A DNA stretch of 64,000 nt from Komagataeibacter intermedius TF2 (lineage in GTDB: Bacteria > Pseudomonadota > Alphaproteobacteria > Acetobacterales > Acetobacteraceae). The notes beneath the pieces were generated by a model. The model did not search any database. It was not told the origin of the DNA and worked only from the letters and a program-made list of their open reading frames with translations. The DNA is taken from assembly GCF_000964425.1 (NCBI RefSeq), contig NZ_BANF01000010.1:124001-188000 (forward strand), given 5' to 3'. The position numbers were made by a program, and so were the translations under genes. This document shows, in pieces, positions 50,200 to 58,664 of this stretch (positions within the stretch are counted from its first letter, which is position 1; the number at the start of each line of letters is the position of its first letter).

Positions 50200-50868
50200 T
50201 TATACCGGATTGGCCAGCCGTGCGAGTTCCGCACGCAGGTCCTCGATCCCCATTCCGGTTTCGCTGCTGGTCGCCAGTACGTGCGGATACGCCGCCGCAT
50301 GCGTGGCCACGATGCCCGTGACTTCGCGCAGCTTGGCCTCCAGCACGGCAGGCTTGGGCACGTCGCACTTGGTCAGCACGACCTGAAAGGTCACGGCAGC
50401 CCGGTCCAGCAGCTTCATGATTTCCTGGTCGGTCGCCTTGACTTCCACCCGGCTGTCCAGCAGCAGCACCACGCGGCGCAGCGTCGGCCTGCCACGCAGG
50501 TAGGAAAACATCATGCCCTGCCAGTCTTCCTTGACCGCCTTGGCCGCCTTGGCAAAACCATAGCCGGGCATGTCCACCAGCGTCAGCCGGTCAGCCAGTT
50601 CAAAGAAATTGAGCTGCTTGGTCCGTCCCGGTTCGGACGATGCCCGCGCCAGCGCCCGCCGCCCGGTCAGGGCATTGATCAGGCTGGACTTGCCGACATT
50701 GGACCGCCCCGCGAACGCGATTTCCGGCAGCACGGGATCGGGTAGCTGACCAAGCTTCTGCGCGCCGAACACGAAGTTGAATTCGCCAGCGAACAGCACG
50801 CGACCGATTTCACGGTCGCGTTCCATTTCTTCCGGTGTCGGCGCAGAGGAGGAAAATTCCACCATCAT
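50200..50868 (-). CDS. engB: Ribosome biogenesis GTPase EngB (YsxC/YihA)
   Basis: A GTPase of 222 residues for large-subunit assembly. G1 AFAGRSNVGKSSLINALTG, G3 LVDMPGYGFAK, G4 VLTKCD and G5-like ATSSETGMG are intact. The N-terminus is about 15 residues longer than E. coli YihA. It sits between yidC and argB, the normal alphaproteobacterial order. Confidence 0.95.
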   Translation of the reverse strand: MMVEFSSSAPTPEEMERDREIGRVLFAGEFNFVFGAQKLGQLPDPVLPEIAFAGRSNVGKSSLINALTGRRALARASSEPGRTKQLNFFELADRLTLVDMPGYGFAKAAKAVKEDWQGMMFSYLRGRPTLRRVVLLLDSRVEVKATDQEIMKLLDRAAVTFQVVLTKCDVPKPAVLEAKLREVTGIVATHAAAYPHVLATSSETGMGIEDLRAELARLANPV

Positions 50869-50880
50869 GGTCCCCGTAAG

Positions 50881-52644
50881 TTATTTCTTCCCGGCCGGAA
50901 GCTTCGGCTTCGCCGGTGCCTTGGCGGCGGGCGTACCCCTGTTCATCCGGCGCTGGATCAACGTCTGCTGCGCCATGGTCAGCAGGTTGTTCCAGCAGTA
51001 GTAGATCACCAGTCCCGATGGCTGGCGCGCCATGAAGAACGTGAAGATGATCGGCATGAACTGGAACATCTTCTGCTGTGCGGGGTCCGCCGCCGGTGCC
51101 GGATTCAGGCGCATCTGGGCGAACATGGTCAGCCCGAACGCGATCGGCCACAGGCCAAGCTGGAGCATGGGGGAGATGACCGACGGATTCCACGGGATCA
51201 GCCCGAACAGGGTGAACAGGTTTGTCGGGTCAAAGGACGACAGGTCATGAATCCAGCCGAAGAAGGGCGCGTGCCGCATCTCGATGGTAACGTACAGGTC
51301 CTTGTACAGACACCAGAACACCGGGATCTGCAGCAGCATGGGCAGGCAGCCGCTAGCCGGGTTGACCTTTTCCTGCTTGTACAGTGCGATCATCTGCTGG
51401 TTCAGCGCCATCTGGTCGTCTTTATACCGCTCACGCAGGGCTTTGATCTTGGGCTGGAGCTGCCGCATCTTGCCCATGGAATGGAACTGCTTGGTCGCCA
51501 GCGGGAAGAACAGCGCCTTGACCAGCAGGGTGAACGCCATCAGCGCCAGACCGAAATTGCCCAGCATGGTGTTCAGCCAGTCCAGCACCGTAAAGATCGG
51601 ACGGGTCAGAAAGGCGAACCAGCCGAAATCGACCGCTTTCCAGAAATCGGGGATATGCAGGCTGGATTCATATTTTTCCAGCAGCGGCACTTCCTTCGCC
51701 CCGGCAAAGACGTGGCTGGCGGTCGTCGCATCGCCCCCGGCAGCAACGACCAGCGGCGCGCGCGCGGTGAAACCGACATCATAAATGCCCCTGTCCCCGC
51801 CCGTGGGCTGATAGGCATAGGTGCCCGCTACATCGCTATCCTGCTGCGGAATGACGGCGGACAGCCAGTATTTGTCGGTAATCCCGGCCCAGCCGCCCTG
51901 ACCTGCCTTGGTCCAGGCGATATTGCCCGGCGGCACAGCACCCTTGCGCAGGGATTTGTAGGAACTTTCATCCAGCTTGTGATCAATGACGGAAATCGGC
52001 CCTTCATGCACAAGGTAGCCGCCGGTCTCAACCGGGGTATAGGCCCGTTCCACACGGGAGAACGGATACAGCGAAACCGCTTCCCCCCCGTGGTTGATCA
52101 CCTTCTGCGTGACCGAGAACATGTAGTTCTGGTCAATCGCGATGTTGATCTGGAACACCTGCCCCTGTCCGTTATCCCATGACAGGGTAACAGGCTGTGC
52201 CCGGGTCAGGGTATCATGGTCGGCGGTCCAGACGGTATTCGCGTCCGGCACGCTGACATGGCCGCCGCTGACATTGGTCCAGCCCACCTCAACCAGGTTG
52301 GGTTCCGCCTGCCCGCGCGGTTCCAGCACACGCACCAGCGGGCTGCCGTCCTTTACGGTCTCATGATAGTTCTTGAGCACGAGGTCATCGAGGCGCGCGC
52401 CACGCAGGTCAAGCGAACCATGCACGCGGTCGGCATCAATCGTGACACGCGGATCGGGCTGGCCCGTATCCGCCGGGGCCGCAGCAGCCGTGCTGCTGTC
52501 GCCTGCCGCTGGCGCGGGGGCCGGTGCGGGCGTGGGGGCCTGCTGCTCGACCGTTTTATGGCTCTGCTGTGGCAGGAAATACTCAAAACCAACCAGCACC
52601 ACGGCAGACAGTGCTGTTGCCACCATAAAACGCTTGATATCCAT
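50881..52644 (-). CDS. yidC: Membrane protein insertase YidC
   Basis: A protein of 587 residues. TM1 (FMVATALSAVVLVGFEYFL) is followed by a Pro/Ala linker and a large periplasmic beta domain. The insertase core begins DFGWFAFLTRPIFTVLDWLN and continues with FHSMGKMRQLQPKIKALRERYKDD, NPASGCLPMLLQIPVFWCLYKDLYV and a last helix IIFTFFMARQPSGLVIYYCWNNLLT. The tail is lysine-rich. It inserts proteins alone or with SecYEG. Its start overlaps the yidD stop by one base. Confidence 0.97.
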   Translation of the reverse strand: MDIKRFMVATALSAVVLVGFEYFLPQQSHKTVEQQAPTPAPAPAPAAGDSSTAAAAPADTGQPDPRVTIDADRVHGSLDLRGARLDDLVLKNYHETVKDGSPLVRVLEPRGQAEPNLVEVGWTNVSGGHVSVPDANTVWTADHDTLTRAQPVTLSWDNGQGQVFQINIAIDQNYMFSVTQKVINHGGEAVSLYPFSRVERAYTPVETGGYLVHEGPISVIDHKLDESSYKSLRKGAVPPGNIAWTKAGQGGWAGITDKYWLSAVIPQQDSDVAGTYAYQPTGGDRGIYDVGFTARAPLVVAAGGDATTASHVFAGAKEVPLLEKYESSLHIPDFWKAVDFGWFAFLTRPIFTVLDWLNTMLGNFGLALMAFTLLVKALFFPLATKQFHSMGKMRQLQPKIKALRERYKDDQMALNQQMIALYKQEKVNPASGCLPMLLQIPVFWCLYKDLYVTIEMRHAPFFGWIHDLSSFDPTNLFTLFGLIPWNPSVISPMLQLGLWPIAFGLTMFAQMRLNPAPAADPAQQKMFQFMPIIFTFFMARQPSGLVIYYCWNNLLTMAQQTLIQRRMNRGTPAAKAPAKPKLPAGKK

Positions 52645-52940
52645 CAGCGACCCGCCAGACTTTTCGTGTTTTTCATGGAGTCATGCATGTCACAGCCGCA
52701 GGCCGTGGCGGGAACGGGGTCATGGCCACCCGCATTCCAGGGGTTGCAGCGCAGGATGCGCCAACCCGCCAGCACACTGCCGCGCATGGCCCCATGGCGG
52801 GCGATGGCGTCACGTGCGTAATGACTGCATGAAGGAGTGAAACGGCAATGCGCGCCCCATACGGGACGGATCACCAGCTGATACGCGCGAATGACCGCGC
52901 GCAGCATATGGGCAGGCAGGCTGATGGAAGACGTACTCAC
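52644..52940 (-). CDS. yidD: Membrane protein insertion efficiency factor YidD
   Basis: A protein of 98 residues. Family signature: AYQLVIRPVWGAHCRFTPSCSHYARDAI, then GWRILRCNPWNAGGHDPVP, with the conserved cysteines. It has an amphipathic N-terminus. It starts with GTG overlapping the rnpA stop (GTGA). It helps YidC-dependent insertion. Confidence 0.95.
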   Translation of the reverse strand: MSTSSISLPAHMLRAVIRAYQLVIRPVWGAHCRFTPSCSHYARDAIARHGAMRGSVLAGWRILRCNPWNAGGHDPVPATACGCDMHDSMKNTKSLAGR

Positions 52941-53287
52941 GATTCTTCCTTCACTCCCGCCTTGCGCAGGGCCTTGCGGTAATCGCCCAGCAGGGCATCA
53001 AACCGCCGCCCGCATGTGCCAGACCGGCCAATCACCACGATATCGACACCCGTAAGCGCCTGTTCGCGGTCCAGCAGCCGGACCACCTCACGCAGGCGCC
53101 GCCGCGCCCGGTTGCGCACGACGGAATTGCCTACTTTCTTGGTTACGGTAAAACCGTACCGGGCAGCCTGCGTGTCACCGCGTTCAAGCGCCTGCAGCAC
53201 CAGTCCCGGAACGGGGGCCTTGCGGCCCTTGGCCGCAACCCGCAGGAACTCAGCGCGTTTCTTAAGGCGCGTGGACTTATCGGCCAC
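52937..53287 (-). CDS. rnpA: Ribonuclease P protein component
   Basis: The protein cofactor of RNase P, about 116 residues from a GTG at 53287 (with AGGGG about 9 bases upstream); an ATG at 53314 adds nine residues but has no ribosome site. RLKKRAEFLRVA near the start is the alphaproteobacterial form. The RNA-binding motif RNRARRRLREVVRL (RNR box) and FTVTKKVGNSVVRN are present. It lies between rpmH and yidD, the universal order. Confidence 0.94.
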   Translation of the reverse strand: MADKSTRLKKRAEFLRVAAKGRKAPVPGLVLQALERGDTQAARYGFTVTKKVGNSVVRNRARRRLREVVRLLDREQALTGVDIVVIGRSGTCGRRFDALLGDYRKALRKAGVKEES

Positions 53288-53365
53288 TTTCAGCCGCCCC
53301 TTTTGTAGAGACATTCATGGTTCCGGACACACACTGGCACCCGAAACGTACAGACGTCACCTGCC

Positions 53366-53500
53366 TCAGGCAGAAAGACGCTTGCGGCCCTTGGTACGAC
53401 GGTTTGCAACAACCTTGCGGCCACCAACGGTTTCCATACGCGAACGGAAGCCGTGGCGACGCTTGCGGACCAGCTTCGAGGGTTGATACGTGCGCTTCAC
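53366..53500 (-). CDS. rpmH: Large ribosomal subunit protein bL34
   Basis: A 44-residue basic protein starting with [23 protein letters not shown], later [19 protein letters not shown]. This is a classic bL34 sequence. A GGAG lies 7 bases before the start. It opens the rpmH-rnpA-yidD-yidC-engB operon and is preceded by a near-consensus promoter. Confidence 0.98.
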   Translation of the reverse strand: MKRTYQPSKLVRKRRHGFRSRMETVGGRKVVANRRTKGRKRLSA

Positions 53501-53586
53501 AACGGCACTCCCAGATTGACAATGACAGACAGGTTACGGAATAAATTCCAACAGGCCCCGTACGCTACGGAAACCCTGAGCCGCGC

Positions 53587-53615
53587 CTTATACTGATGCT
53601 TTCGGGCAACGTCAA
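53587..53615 (-). promoter_or_regulatory. rpmH: Sigma-70 promoter of the rpmH operon
   Basis: On the minus strand TTGACG (53610-53615), a 17-base spacer and TATAAG (53587-53592) lie 87 bases before the rpmH start. Both hexamers match 5 of 6 consensus bases with ideal spacing, as expected for a ribosomal protein operon. Confidence 0.85.
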
Positions 53616-53643
53616 TGCTGCTCCCCTCCCGCACCATAACCGG

Positions 53644-53880
53644 ATGATTTCCATGACCTGCCCTGCACGCGACTCTGCCGCCGCGACCGACGAAACGCTG
53701 CGACAGCACATTCACGACATCCGTGGCCACCTGTCCCCCGCCATGCTGCGGGCGGATTCGCTGGCCCTCAGCAAGGACGCACATACGCGGCAGGCGGCAC
53801 AGGACATCCTGGCCGCACTGGACGCGGCGACCAGGGAACTCAGCGCCATGCGCCGCCTGCTTTCCGCGCGCACGCCATAA
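53644..53880 (+). CDS. Small free-standing histidine-kinase H-box-like protein
   Basis: A protein of 78 residues, all helical by composition. The central HIHDIRGHLSPAMLRADSL resembles the phospho-acceptor H-box of histidine kinases, with H24 as the candidate site, and is followed by a second helix (QDILAALDAATRELSAMRRLL) like the dimerisation hairpin. No ATPase domain follows; the gene ends 7 bases after ARTP coding. The start at 53644 (or 53653) is preferred over 53596, which falls inside the divergent rpmH promoter. It may be a phosphotransfer or anti-kinase peptide; the function is not known. Confidence 0.6.
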   Translation: MISMTCPARDSAAATDETLRQHIHDIRGHLSPAMLRADSLALSKDAHTRQAAQDILAALDAATRELSAMRRLLSARTP

Positions 53881-53898
53881 GGGACGGCACGCCCGGCC

Positions 53899-54288
53899 TT
53901 AGGGTTTCTGGATCAGTTCGATCTTGTAGCCGTCCGGATCTTCGACAAAGGCGATGAAGGTGGTACCGAATTTGACCGGCCCCGGTTCGCGCGTGACCTT
54001 GCCGCCACCTGCGCGGACCTTTTCCACCAGGGCGGTCACATCGGGCACGCCAAGGGCAAAGTGGCCGAATCCGGTACCGACATCATATCCATCATCCTGA
54101 CCCCAATTATAGGTCAGTTCGATTTCCGCCTGCCCTGCCGCGTTATCGGCATACCCGATGAAGACAAGGGTGTATTTCCCTTCCGGCACGTCCCTGCGGC
54201 GCAGTTCACGCATGCCCAGCAACTGGTAGAAATCAAGGCTGGCTTCCAGATTGCGCACGCGCACCATTGTATGCAGGTAGGTTCCCAT
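53899..54288 (-). CDS. gloA: Lactoylglutathione lyase (glyoxalase I)
   Basis: A protein of 129 residues that turns the methylglyoxal-glutathione adduct into lactoylglutathione. It starts YLHTMVRVRNLEASLDFY with the metal histidine, then LVFIGYADN, IELTYNWGQDDGYDVGTGFGHFALGV and FVEDPDGYKIELIQ with the later His and Glu ligands. The ATG giving MGTYLHT is chosen. It lies 13 bases after the lpxI stop in the envelope operon, at the place lpxB takes in many relatives. Confidence 0.95.
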   Translation of the reverse strand: MGTYLHTMVRVRNLEASLDFYQLLGMRELRRRDVPEGKYTLVFIGYADNAAGQAEIELTYNWGQDDGYDVGTGFGHFALGVPDVTALVEKVRAGGGKVTREPGPVKFGTTFIAFVEDPDGYKIELIQKP

Positions 54289-54301
54289 CTGACATTTCCC
54301 T

Positions 54302-55168
54302 TCAGTCCGTTTTTTTATCTTCGCCACCAATCCCGGTCAGGAACAGCCCGGCCTCATCCGCCATGGCAATGCAGGCGGCAGGATCGGTTATCAGCGTCGC
54401 ACCGGCTTCAATCGCGATTCCACGCAGGCCGGCAGCCAGGGCGCCCGCAACCGTCCGCGGGCCGATTGTTGGCAGGTCGGCACGACGTTCCTGTTCCGGC
54501 TTGGCCATTTTGACCAGAACGCCACCAGGACGGTCGGGTTGCCGCAACCCACCCACGCGTTCCAGCATGCGGTCCGTGCCCTCAAGCGCCTCGACCGCCA
54601 GCACGAGCCCGCCCTGCGCCACGCACCCCTGCCCGATATCCAGCCGGCCCAGTTCGCGCACCACCCGACGGCCCAGCATAATATCGGCCCACGCCGCGTC
54701 ATCAGGGCCGACCGCCCCCATCACGCCGCGACGCGCCAGTGAACCGGACAGGTATTCATGTGCGCCACGGATGATGAAGCCTTCTTCGCCCAGTACGCGC
54801 ACGATGGCGCCAAGCAGGCCGTCATCGCCAGCAAACAGCGCCTTGCCGATACGGGCCAGAATCCGCGCGCCCGTTGCATCAGGCCGCAGGTTGACAAGGG
54901 AGGGCCGCCGCACCGGGCCAATCAGCACAAGGTCACGACAGTGATGTTCATGTAACGCGGACAGGATTTCACCCGCTGCCGCAAGCCGGATCATGCGGTG
55001 GGGCCAGTGGCCGATCACCTCGGGCTGGGCAAATCCCTGGAATCCGACAATGAAGACCCGGCCACCGGCCTGTTCCACAGCGCGGGCCACCTGACCGGGC
55101 AGCGGGCCACCACCGGCAAGGATACCGACGCATGGCCCCTGCCGGTCGGGTGCCTGTTCAGGCGCCAT
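54302..55168 (-). CDS. lpxI: UDP-2,3-diacylglucosamine pyrophosphatase LpxI
   Basis: A protein of 288 residues of the LpxI (DUF1009) family, which hydrolyses UDP-diacylglucosamine to lipid X in alphaproteobacteria in place of LpxH. It begins GILAGGGPLPGQVARAV; the conserved core has GPVRRPSLVNLRPD, DDGLLGAIVRVLGEEGF, VAQGGLVLAVEALEGTDRM and LPTIGPRTV. Its start overlaps the lpxA end by 11 bases. This places lipid A steps 1 to 4 together. Confidence 0.94.
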   Translation of the reverse strand: MAPEQAPDRQGPCVGILAGGGPLPGQVARAVEQAGGRVFIVGFQGFAQPEVIGHWPHRMIRLAAAGEILSALHEHHCRDLVLIGPVRRPSLVNLRPDATGARILARIGKALFAGDDGLLGAIVRVLGEEGFIIRGAHEYLSGSLARRGVMGAVGPDDAAWADIMLGRRVVRELGRLDIGQGCVAQGGLVLAVEALEGTDRMLERVGGLRQPDRPGGVLVKMAKPEQERRADLPTIGPRTVAGALAAGLRGIAIEAGATLITDPAACIAMADEAGLFLTGIGGEDKKTD

Positions 55169-56051
55169 CGCTCTCGATCATGTCCCCATTCTGGACACGC
55201 ACAAGGCCACGATGGCTGGGGGCGGCAATGAAATCGAGGATTTCAACCACCCGGGCATCATCGGCATAGGTCTGGCGCACATGCTCCAGCCGGTCCTGAA
55301 ATACCGCGCTGGTCGCGTGGGCAGCCTTGGGATACAGCGCACGGAACGCCTGACGCATGCGCCGGATCTCGTCTGGCTGCACCCCATTGCGGCGAAGCCA
55401 GATCCAGTGCAGCCCCACCAGCCGCGCCCGGTTCCCCAGAACGCTGCCGTACGGAATCACATCAGCTTCCACGCCACAGACACCACCGACCAGCGCCGCA
55501 TGGCCAATGCGCACGAACTGGTGCAGCGCAGCCGCCCCCATGATGCGGGCGTCATCGCCAATCACCACATGGCCACCCATGACCACGTTATTGACGATAA
55601 TGACCCCACGTCCCAGCGTGCAGTCATGCGCCACATGGGAATTCGCCATGATCAGGCAGTCCGGACCGATACGGGTCACACCCGTTCCGGTGGCGGTGCC
55701 CCGGTGGATGGTCACGTTTTCACGGATAATGGTGCGGGCCCCCACAATACAGGAGGTGGGTTCACCCCTGTATTTCAGGTCCTGTGGCGCCATGCCGACA
55801 GTGGTGAAGGGATAGCACACCACCCCTTCGCCCAGGGTAGTGCGTTCATCAACCACCACATGGGAAATCAGTTCGGCATTATCCCCGATTTCGACATCCG
55901 GCCCGATCGAACACCAGGGCCCGATACGCACACCGTTCCCGATACGCGCACGGCTGGACACAATGGATGACGGATGGATTTCAGGCGCTTTTCCACGCCG
56001 TTCATCCATTTGGGTACCGTTAGATGAACTTCCTGCCAGAATAGCCTCCAT
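55158..56051 (-). CDS. lpxA: UDP-N-acetylglucosamine acyltransferase LpxA
   Basis: A protein of up to 297 residues that starts lipid A synthesis by acylating UDP-GlcNAc. Hexapeptide repeats form the beta-helix (RIGNGVRIGPWCSIGPDVEIGD); catalytic histidine region is SHVAHDCTLGRGVIIVNNVVMGGHVVIGD. The C-terminal helical part includes LVGLHWIWLRRNGVQPDEI, typical of LpxA. The N-terminus is long; a start at 56009 (MDERRGKA) would be nearer the family length. No clear ribosome site decides it. Confidence 0.95.
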   Translation of the reverse strand: MEAILAGSSSNGTQMDERRGKAPEIHPSSIVSSRARIGNGVRIGPWCSIGPDVEIGDNAELISHVVVDERTTLGEGVVCYPFTTVGMAPQDLKYRGEPTSCIVGARTIIRENVTIHRGTATGTGVTRIGPDCLIMANSHVAHDCTLGRGVIIVNNVVMGGHVVIGDDARIMGAAALHQFVRIGHAALVGGVCGVEADVIPYGSVLGNRARLVGLHWIWLRRNGVQPDEIRRMRQAFRALYPKAAHATSAVFQDRLEHVRQTYADDARVVEILDFIAAPSHRGLVRVQNGDMIESDGA

Positions 56052-56142
56052 CCCCGCAAGTAACTGTGGCCCAAAGACCCGGAAGCAGATGCCAGCGGTC
56101 CCGCCGGAACAGGACCCGCGCCGCCACCCGTTTCCCGCGGGA

Positions 56143-56637
56143 TTACCCCATTATCATGGCGCTGAACGTTGCTTCCGCAACGGAAACGCCATCAACCCGC
56201 GCAATGCCCTTGAACTTCCAGACATTCGCACGGCTACGTTCTTTTTCGACATGAATGCGCAGCTGATCGCCGGGACCAACGGGACGGCGGAATTTCGCGC
56301 CATCGATCGTCATGAAGTAAACCAGCTTGCCCTCGAATGCCGGGCCAAGCGTCAGGACCACCAGGGTCGCGGCCGTCTGGGCCATCGCCTCGATGATCAG
56401 CACGCCGGGCATGACGGGGCGCGCGGGGAAATGCCCCTGGAAATGCGGCTCATTGACCGTGACATTCTTGATGCCGACCGCCGACTGCCCCAGCACGATA
56501 TCAACCATGCGATCAATCAGCAGGAAGGGATAGCGATGGGGAATCGCTTCCATGATCCGCATGATGTCAATCGATTCCAGCGTCGCGGGTGCCGCGTCTG
56601 CCGGGAGTGCCTCTACTTCTTTATCCACGTCGTCCAA
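56143..56637 (-). CDS. fabZ: 3-hydroxyacyl-[ACP] dehydratase FabZ
   Basis: A hot-dog-fold dehydratase of about 164 residues in fatty acid synthesis. Motifs: [43 protein letters not shown] with the catalytic His and Glu, and [12 protein letters not shown]. The frame opens with TTG at 56637; a GTG at 56628 is also possible, and neither has a strong ribosome site. It lies between lpxD and lpxA, the usual arrangement. Confidence 0.95.
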   Translation of the reverse strand: MDDVDKEVEALPADAAPATLESIDIMRIMEAIPHRYPFLLIDRMVDIVLGQSAVGIKNVTVNEPHFQGHFPARPVMPGVLIIEAMAQTAATLVVLTLGPAFEGKLVYFMTIDGAKFRRPVGPGDQLRIHVEKERSRANVWKFKGIARVDGVSVAEATFSAMIMG

Positions 56638-56718
56638 CCACTTGTTCGGCCCGGAAGCCCCCCGTACCAGACGGAACAGCGGCTTCCTGCCGGTTGAATA
56701 TGCGATGGCACCGGGCGA

Positions 56719-57804
56719 TCAGGCCTTGTCCGCCTTTTCCCCGCCTCCATCCTGCGTCGTTTTTTTGGCCATCCGACGCAGAAAGGCCACGTTCCGGAAA
56801 AACTCCCGGAATGGCATGGCCGGGCTGCCGATCACGTCGGCCCCGGCCTCCACATCGGACATGACACCACACTGTGCGCCGATCCGGGCCTTGGTCCCGA
56901 TCTTGATATGCCCGATCAGCCCTGCCTGGGCCGCGACCGTCACGAAATCACCAAGTTCGGTCGAGCCCGAAATGCCAGCCTGCGAGACGACAATACAGCA
57001 CCGTCCCAGCCGTGCATTATGGCCAATCTGCACCAGATTGTCGAGGCGTGAGCCAGCCCCGATCACCGTATCACGAATGGACCCGCGGTCCACCGTGGAA
57101 TTGGCTCCGATCTCCACTCCGTCTTCCAGAATGACCCGGCCAAGCTGGGGCACGCTTTCAAACCCTTCGGGTGTCACGGCAAAGCCGAACCCGTCCTGCC
57201 CGATGCGCGCGCCAGGCAGCAACGTAACACGTTCGCCCAGCAGGGCATGGGAAATGGCGACATGCGCGCCAATCCGGCACCGCGCACCGATTTCCACCCC
57301 ACCGCCAATACTGACATGACTGCCGATATCGGCACCCGCACCAATCCGCGCCCTGTCACCCACAACGGTGAAGGCGCCGATCGCGGCGGTCGGGTCAATG
57401 TCGCACCCGGTTCCGATGATGGCGGACGGATGAATACCCGGGCGGACCGGCGGCGGCGGGTAGAACAGGGACGCAATGCGCGCCCATGCCTGGTACGGCG
57501 CCTTCGACACCAGCACCGCCGCATGGGGGGGCACCTTGTCCGCGAAGGCCGGGGCCACGATCACGGCACCCGCGCCCGTCCCCTCAAGCAGGGGCAGGTA
57601 GCGCCGGTTATCCAGAAAGCTGACCTGATCCCGGGTTGCGGACTGCAACGGCGCGATGCCGGTGAACGCATGCCCGTCCCCCGCGCCATCGGCCGCGCCG
57701 CGCAGTTCGGCGCCACTGCACTGCGCCAGCTGGTCCAGCCCGAACGGCCCCTGCGTGACGAAAAACCGTGGATCGCCCGGTACATTATCCGGCGTCACTG
57801 TCAT
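56719..57804 (-). CDS. lpxD: UDP-3-O-acyl-glucosamine N-acyltransferase LpxD
   Basis: A protein of 361 residues, third lipid A step. The N-terminal uridine-binding domain has DQVSFLDNRRYLPLL, followed by the beta-helix (PSAIIGTGCDIDPTAAIGAFTVVGD and so on) with the catalytic region LDNLVQIGHNARLGRCCIV. The start ATG (MTVTPDNVP) has AAGG 8 bases upstream. It lies 10 bases after ompH. Confidence 0.96.
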   Translation of the reverse strand: MTVTPDNVPGDPRFFVTQGPFGLDQLAQCSGAELRGAADGAGDGHAFTGIAPLQSATRDQVSFLDNRRYLPLLEGTGAGAVIVAPAFADKVPPHAAVLVSKAPYQAWARIASLFYPPPPVRPGIHPSAIIGTGCDIDPTAAIGAFTVVGDRARIGAGADIGSHVSIGGGVEIGARCRIGAHVAISHALLGERVTLLPGARIGQDGFGFAVTPEGFESVPQLGRVILEDGVEIGANSTVDRGSIRDTVIGAGSRLDNLVQIGHNARLGRCCIVVSQAGISGSTELGDFVTVAAQAGLIGHIKIGTKARIGAQCGVMSDVEAGADVIGSPAMPFREFFRNVAFLRRMAKKTTQDGGGEKADKA

Positions 57805-57814
57805 GAAACCAGCC

Positions 57815-58657
57815 TTAATGCTTGGCAGGCGGGGTGGACGCCGCGCGGTCGGCATCCGCCGTGGTCGGCATCGTACCCGACTTGGCCAACACTTCGGGAT
57901 CTACATCCGCCGCAGGAATAAAGACCGTCGGCAGCACGCCATTCAGCTGTGTCGCCACCTGCTGGGTAATATCAAGTCCTTCCTGACTGAGGGCGACCTG
58001 TTCACGATGCAGCACCAGATTCATGCCGCGGCTGCTGGCAACCGCGCGGATGATCTGGACCAGTTCGCGTTCGATCTGCCCCAGTGCCACCTGGGCGGCT
58101 TCCTGGATTACGCGGTTGCGGTTGCGGAAGTTCTTCTGCGCCGCCAGCACGCGTTCCTGCAGCTTGCGCTCGCTGCTCTGGATCTGGTCGGAGGACATGG
58201 TCTTGGCCTGCCCCTGCAGCTTCTGCTGCTCGTCACGCCAGCCAGCCTGTTCCTTCTGGGCGTCGCGGGCCAGATCGTCGCGGCGCGCGCCCAGCACGCG
58301 TTCGGCCTGCTGTGCCGCTGATGACATGCGCATGACATCCGGCACGCTGATCACCCCGATGACGGGGGCTGGCGGCGGGGCGCTCTTGGGCACGTCCGGC
58401 GCCTTGGGCACGGGCGGCTGCGGCAGGATGGGCGGGGTCTGTGACTGCGCTTCCTCGCTGTCGGATGACGGCGCGGGCAACTGCACGGGGGCAGGTGCCT
58501 CATGTTGTGCGGGGCGGGCCGCAGGCTGGGCCGCCTTGGGCACGAACCAGCCCGCATTTCCGCCGGAGCCCTGCGCATGCGCGCCCGATACGGCCTGATA
58601 TCCCCACCCGAGCAGAGCGGTTGCGGCAAGCAGACGAATGCCGGATTTACGCAACAT
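57815..58657 (-). CDS. OmpH/Skp-family periplasmic chaperone with long Pro-rich linker
   Basis: A protein of 280 residues, against about 160 for E. coli Skp. A signal peptide ends at GAHAQ (near residue 29). Residues about 40-98 form a proline/alanine-rich linker. The Skp domain then begins VIGVISVPDVMRMSSAAQQAERVL and holds a long charged coiled coil (RRDDLARDAQKEQAGW, SSERKLQERVLAAQKNFRNRN). It delivers unfolded outer-membrane proteins to BamA, whose gene is directly upstream. A clear TGAGGT site precedes the ATG. Confidence 0.9.
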   Translation of the reverse strand: MLRKSGIRLLAATALLGWGYQAVSGAHAQGSGGNAGWFVPKAAQPAARPAQHEAPAPVQLPAPSSDSEEAQSQTPPILPQPPVPKAPDVPKSAPPPAPVIGVISVPDVMRMSSAAQQAERVLGARRDDLARDAQKEQAGWRDEQQKLQGQAKTMSSDQIQSSERKLQERVLAAQKNFRNRNRVIQEAAQVALGQIERELVQIIRAVASSRGMNLVLHREQVALSQEGLDITQQVATQLNGVLPTVFIPAADVDPEVLAKSGTMPTTADADRAASTPPAKH

Positions 58658-58664
58658 TATCACC

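Noticed and set aside
53366-53650. Replication origin near rpmH
   Set aside because: rpmH flanks dnaA and oriC in many bacteria, but no dnaA, dnaN or cluster of DnaA boxes is present here.
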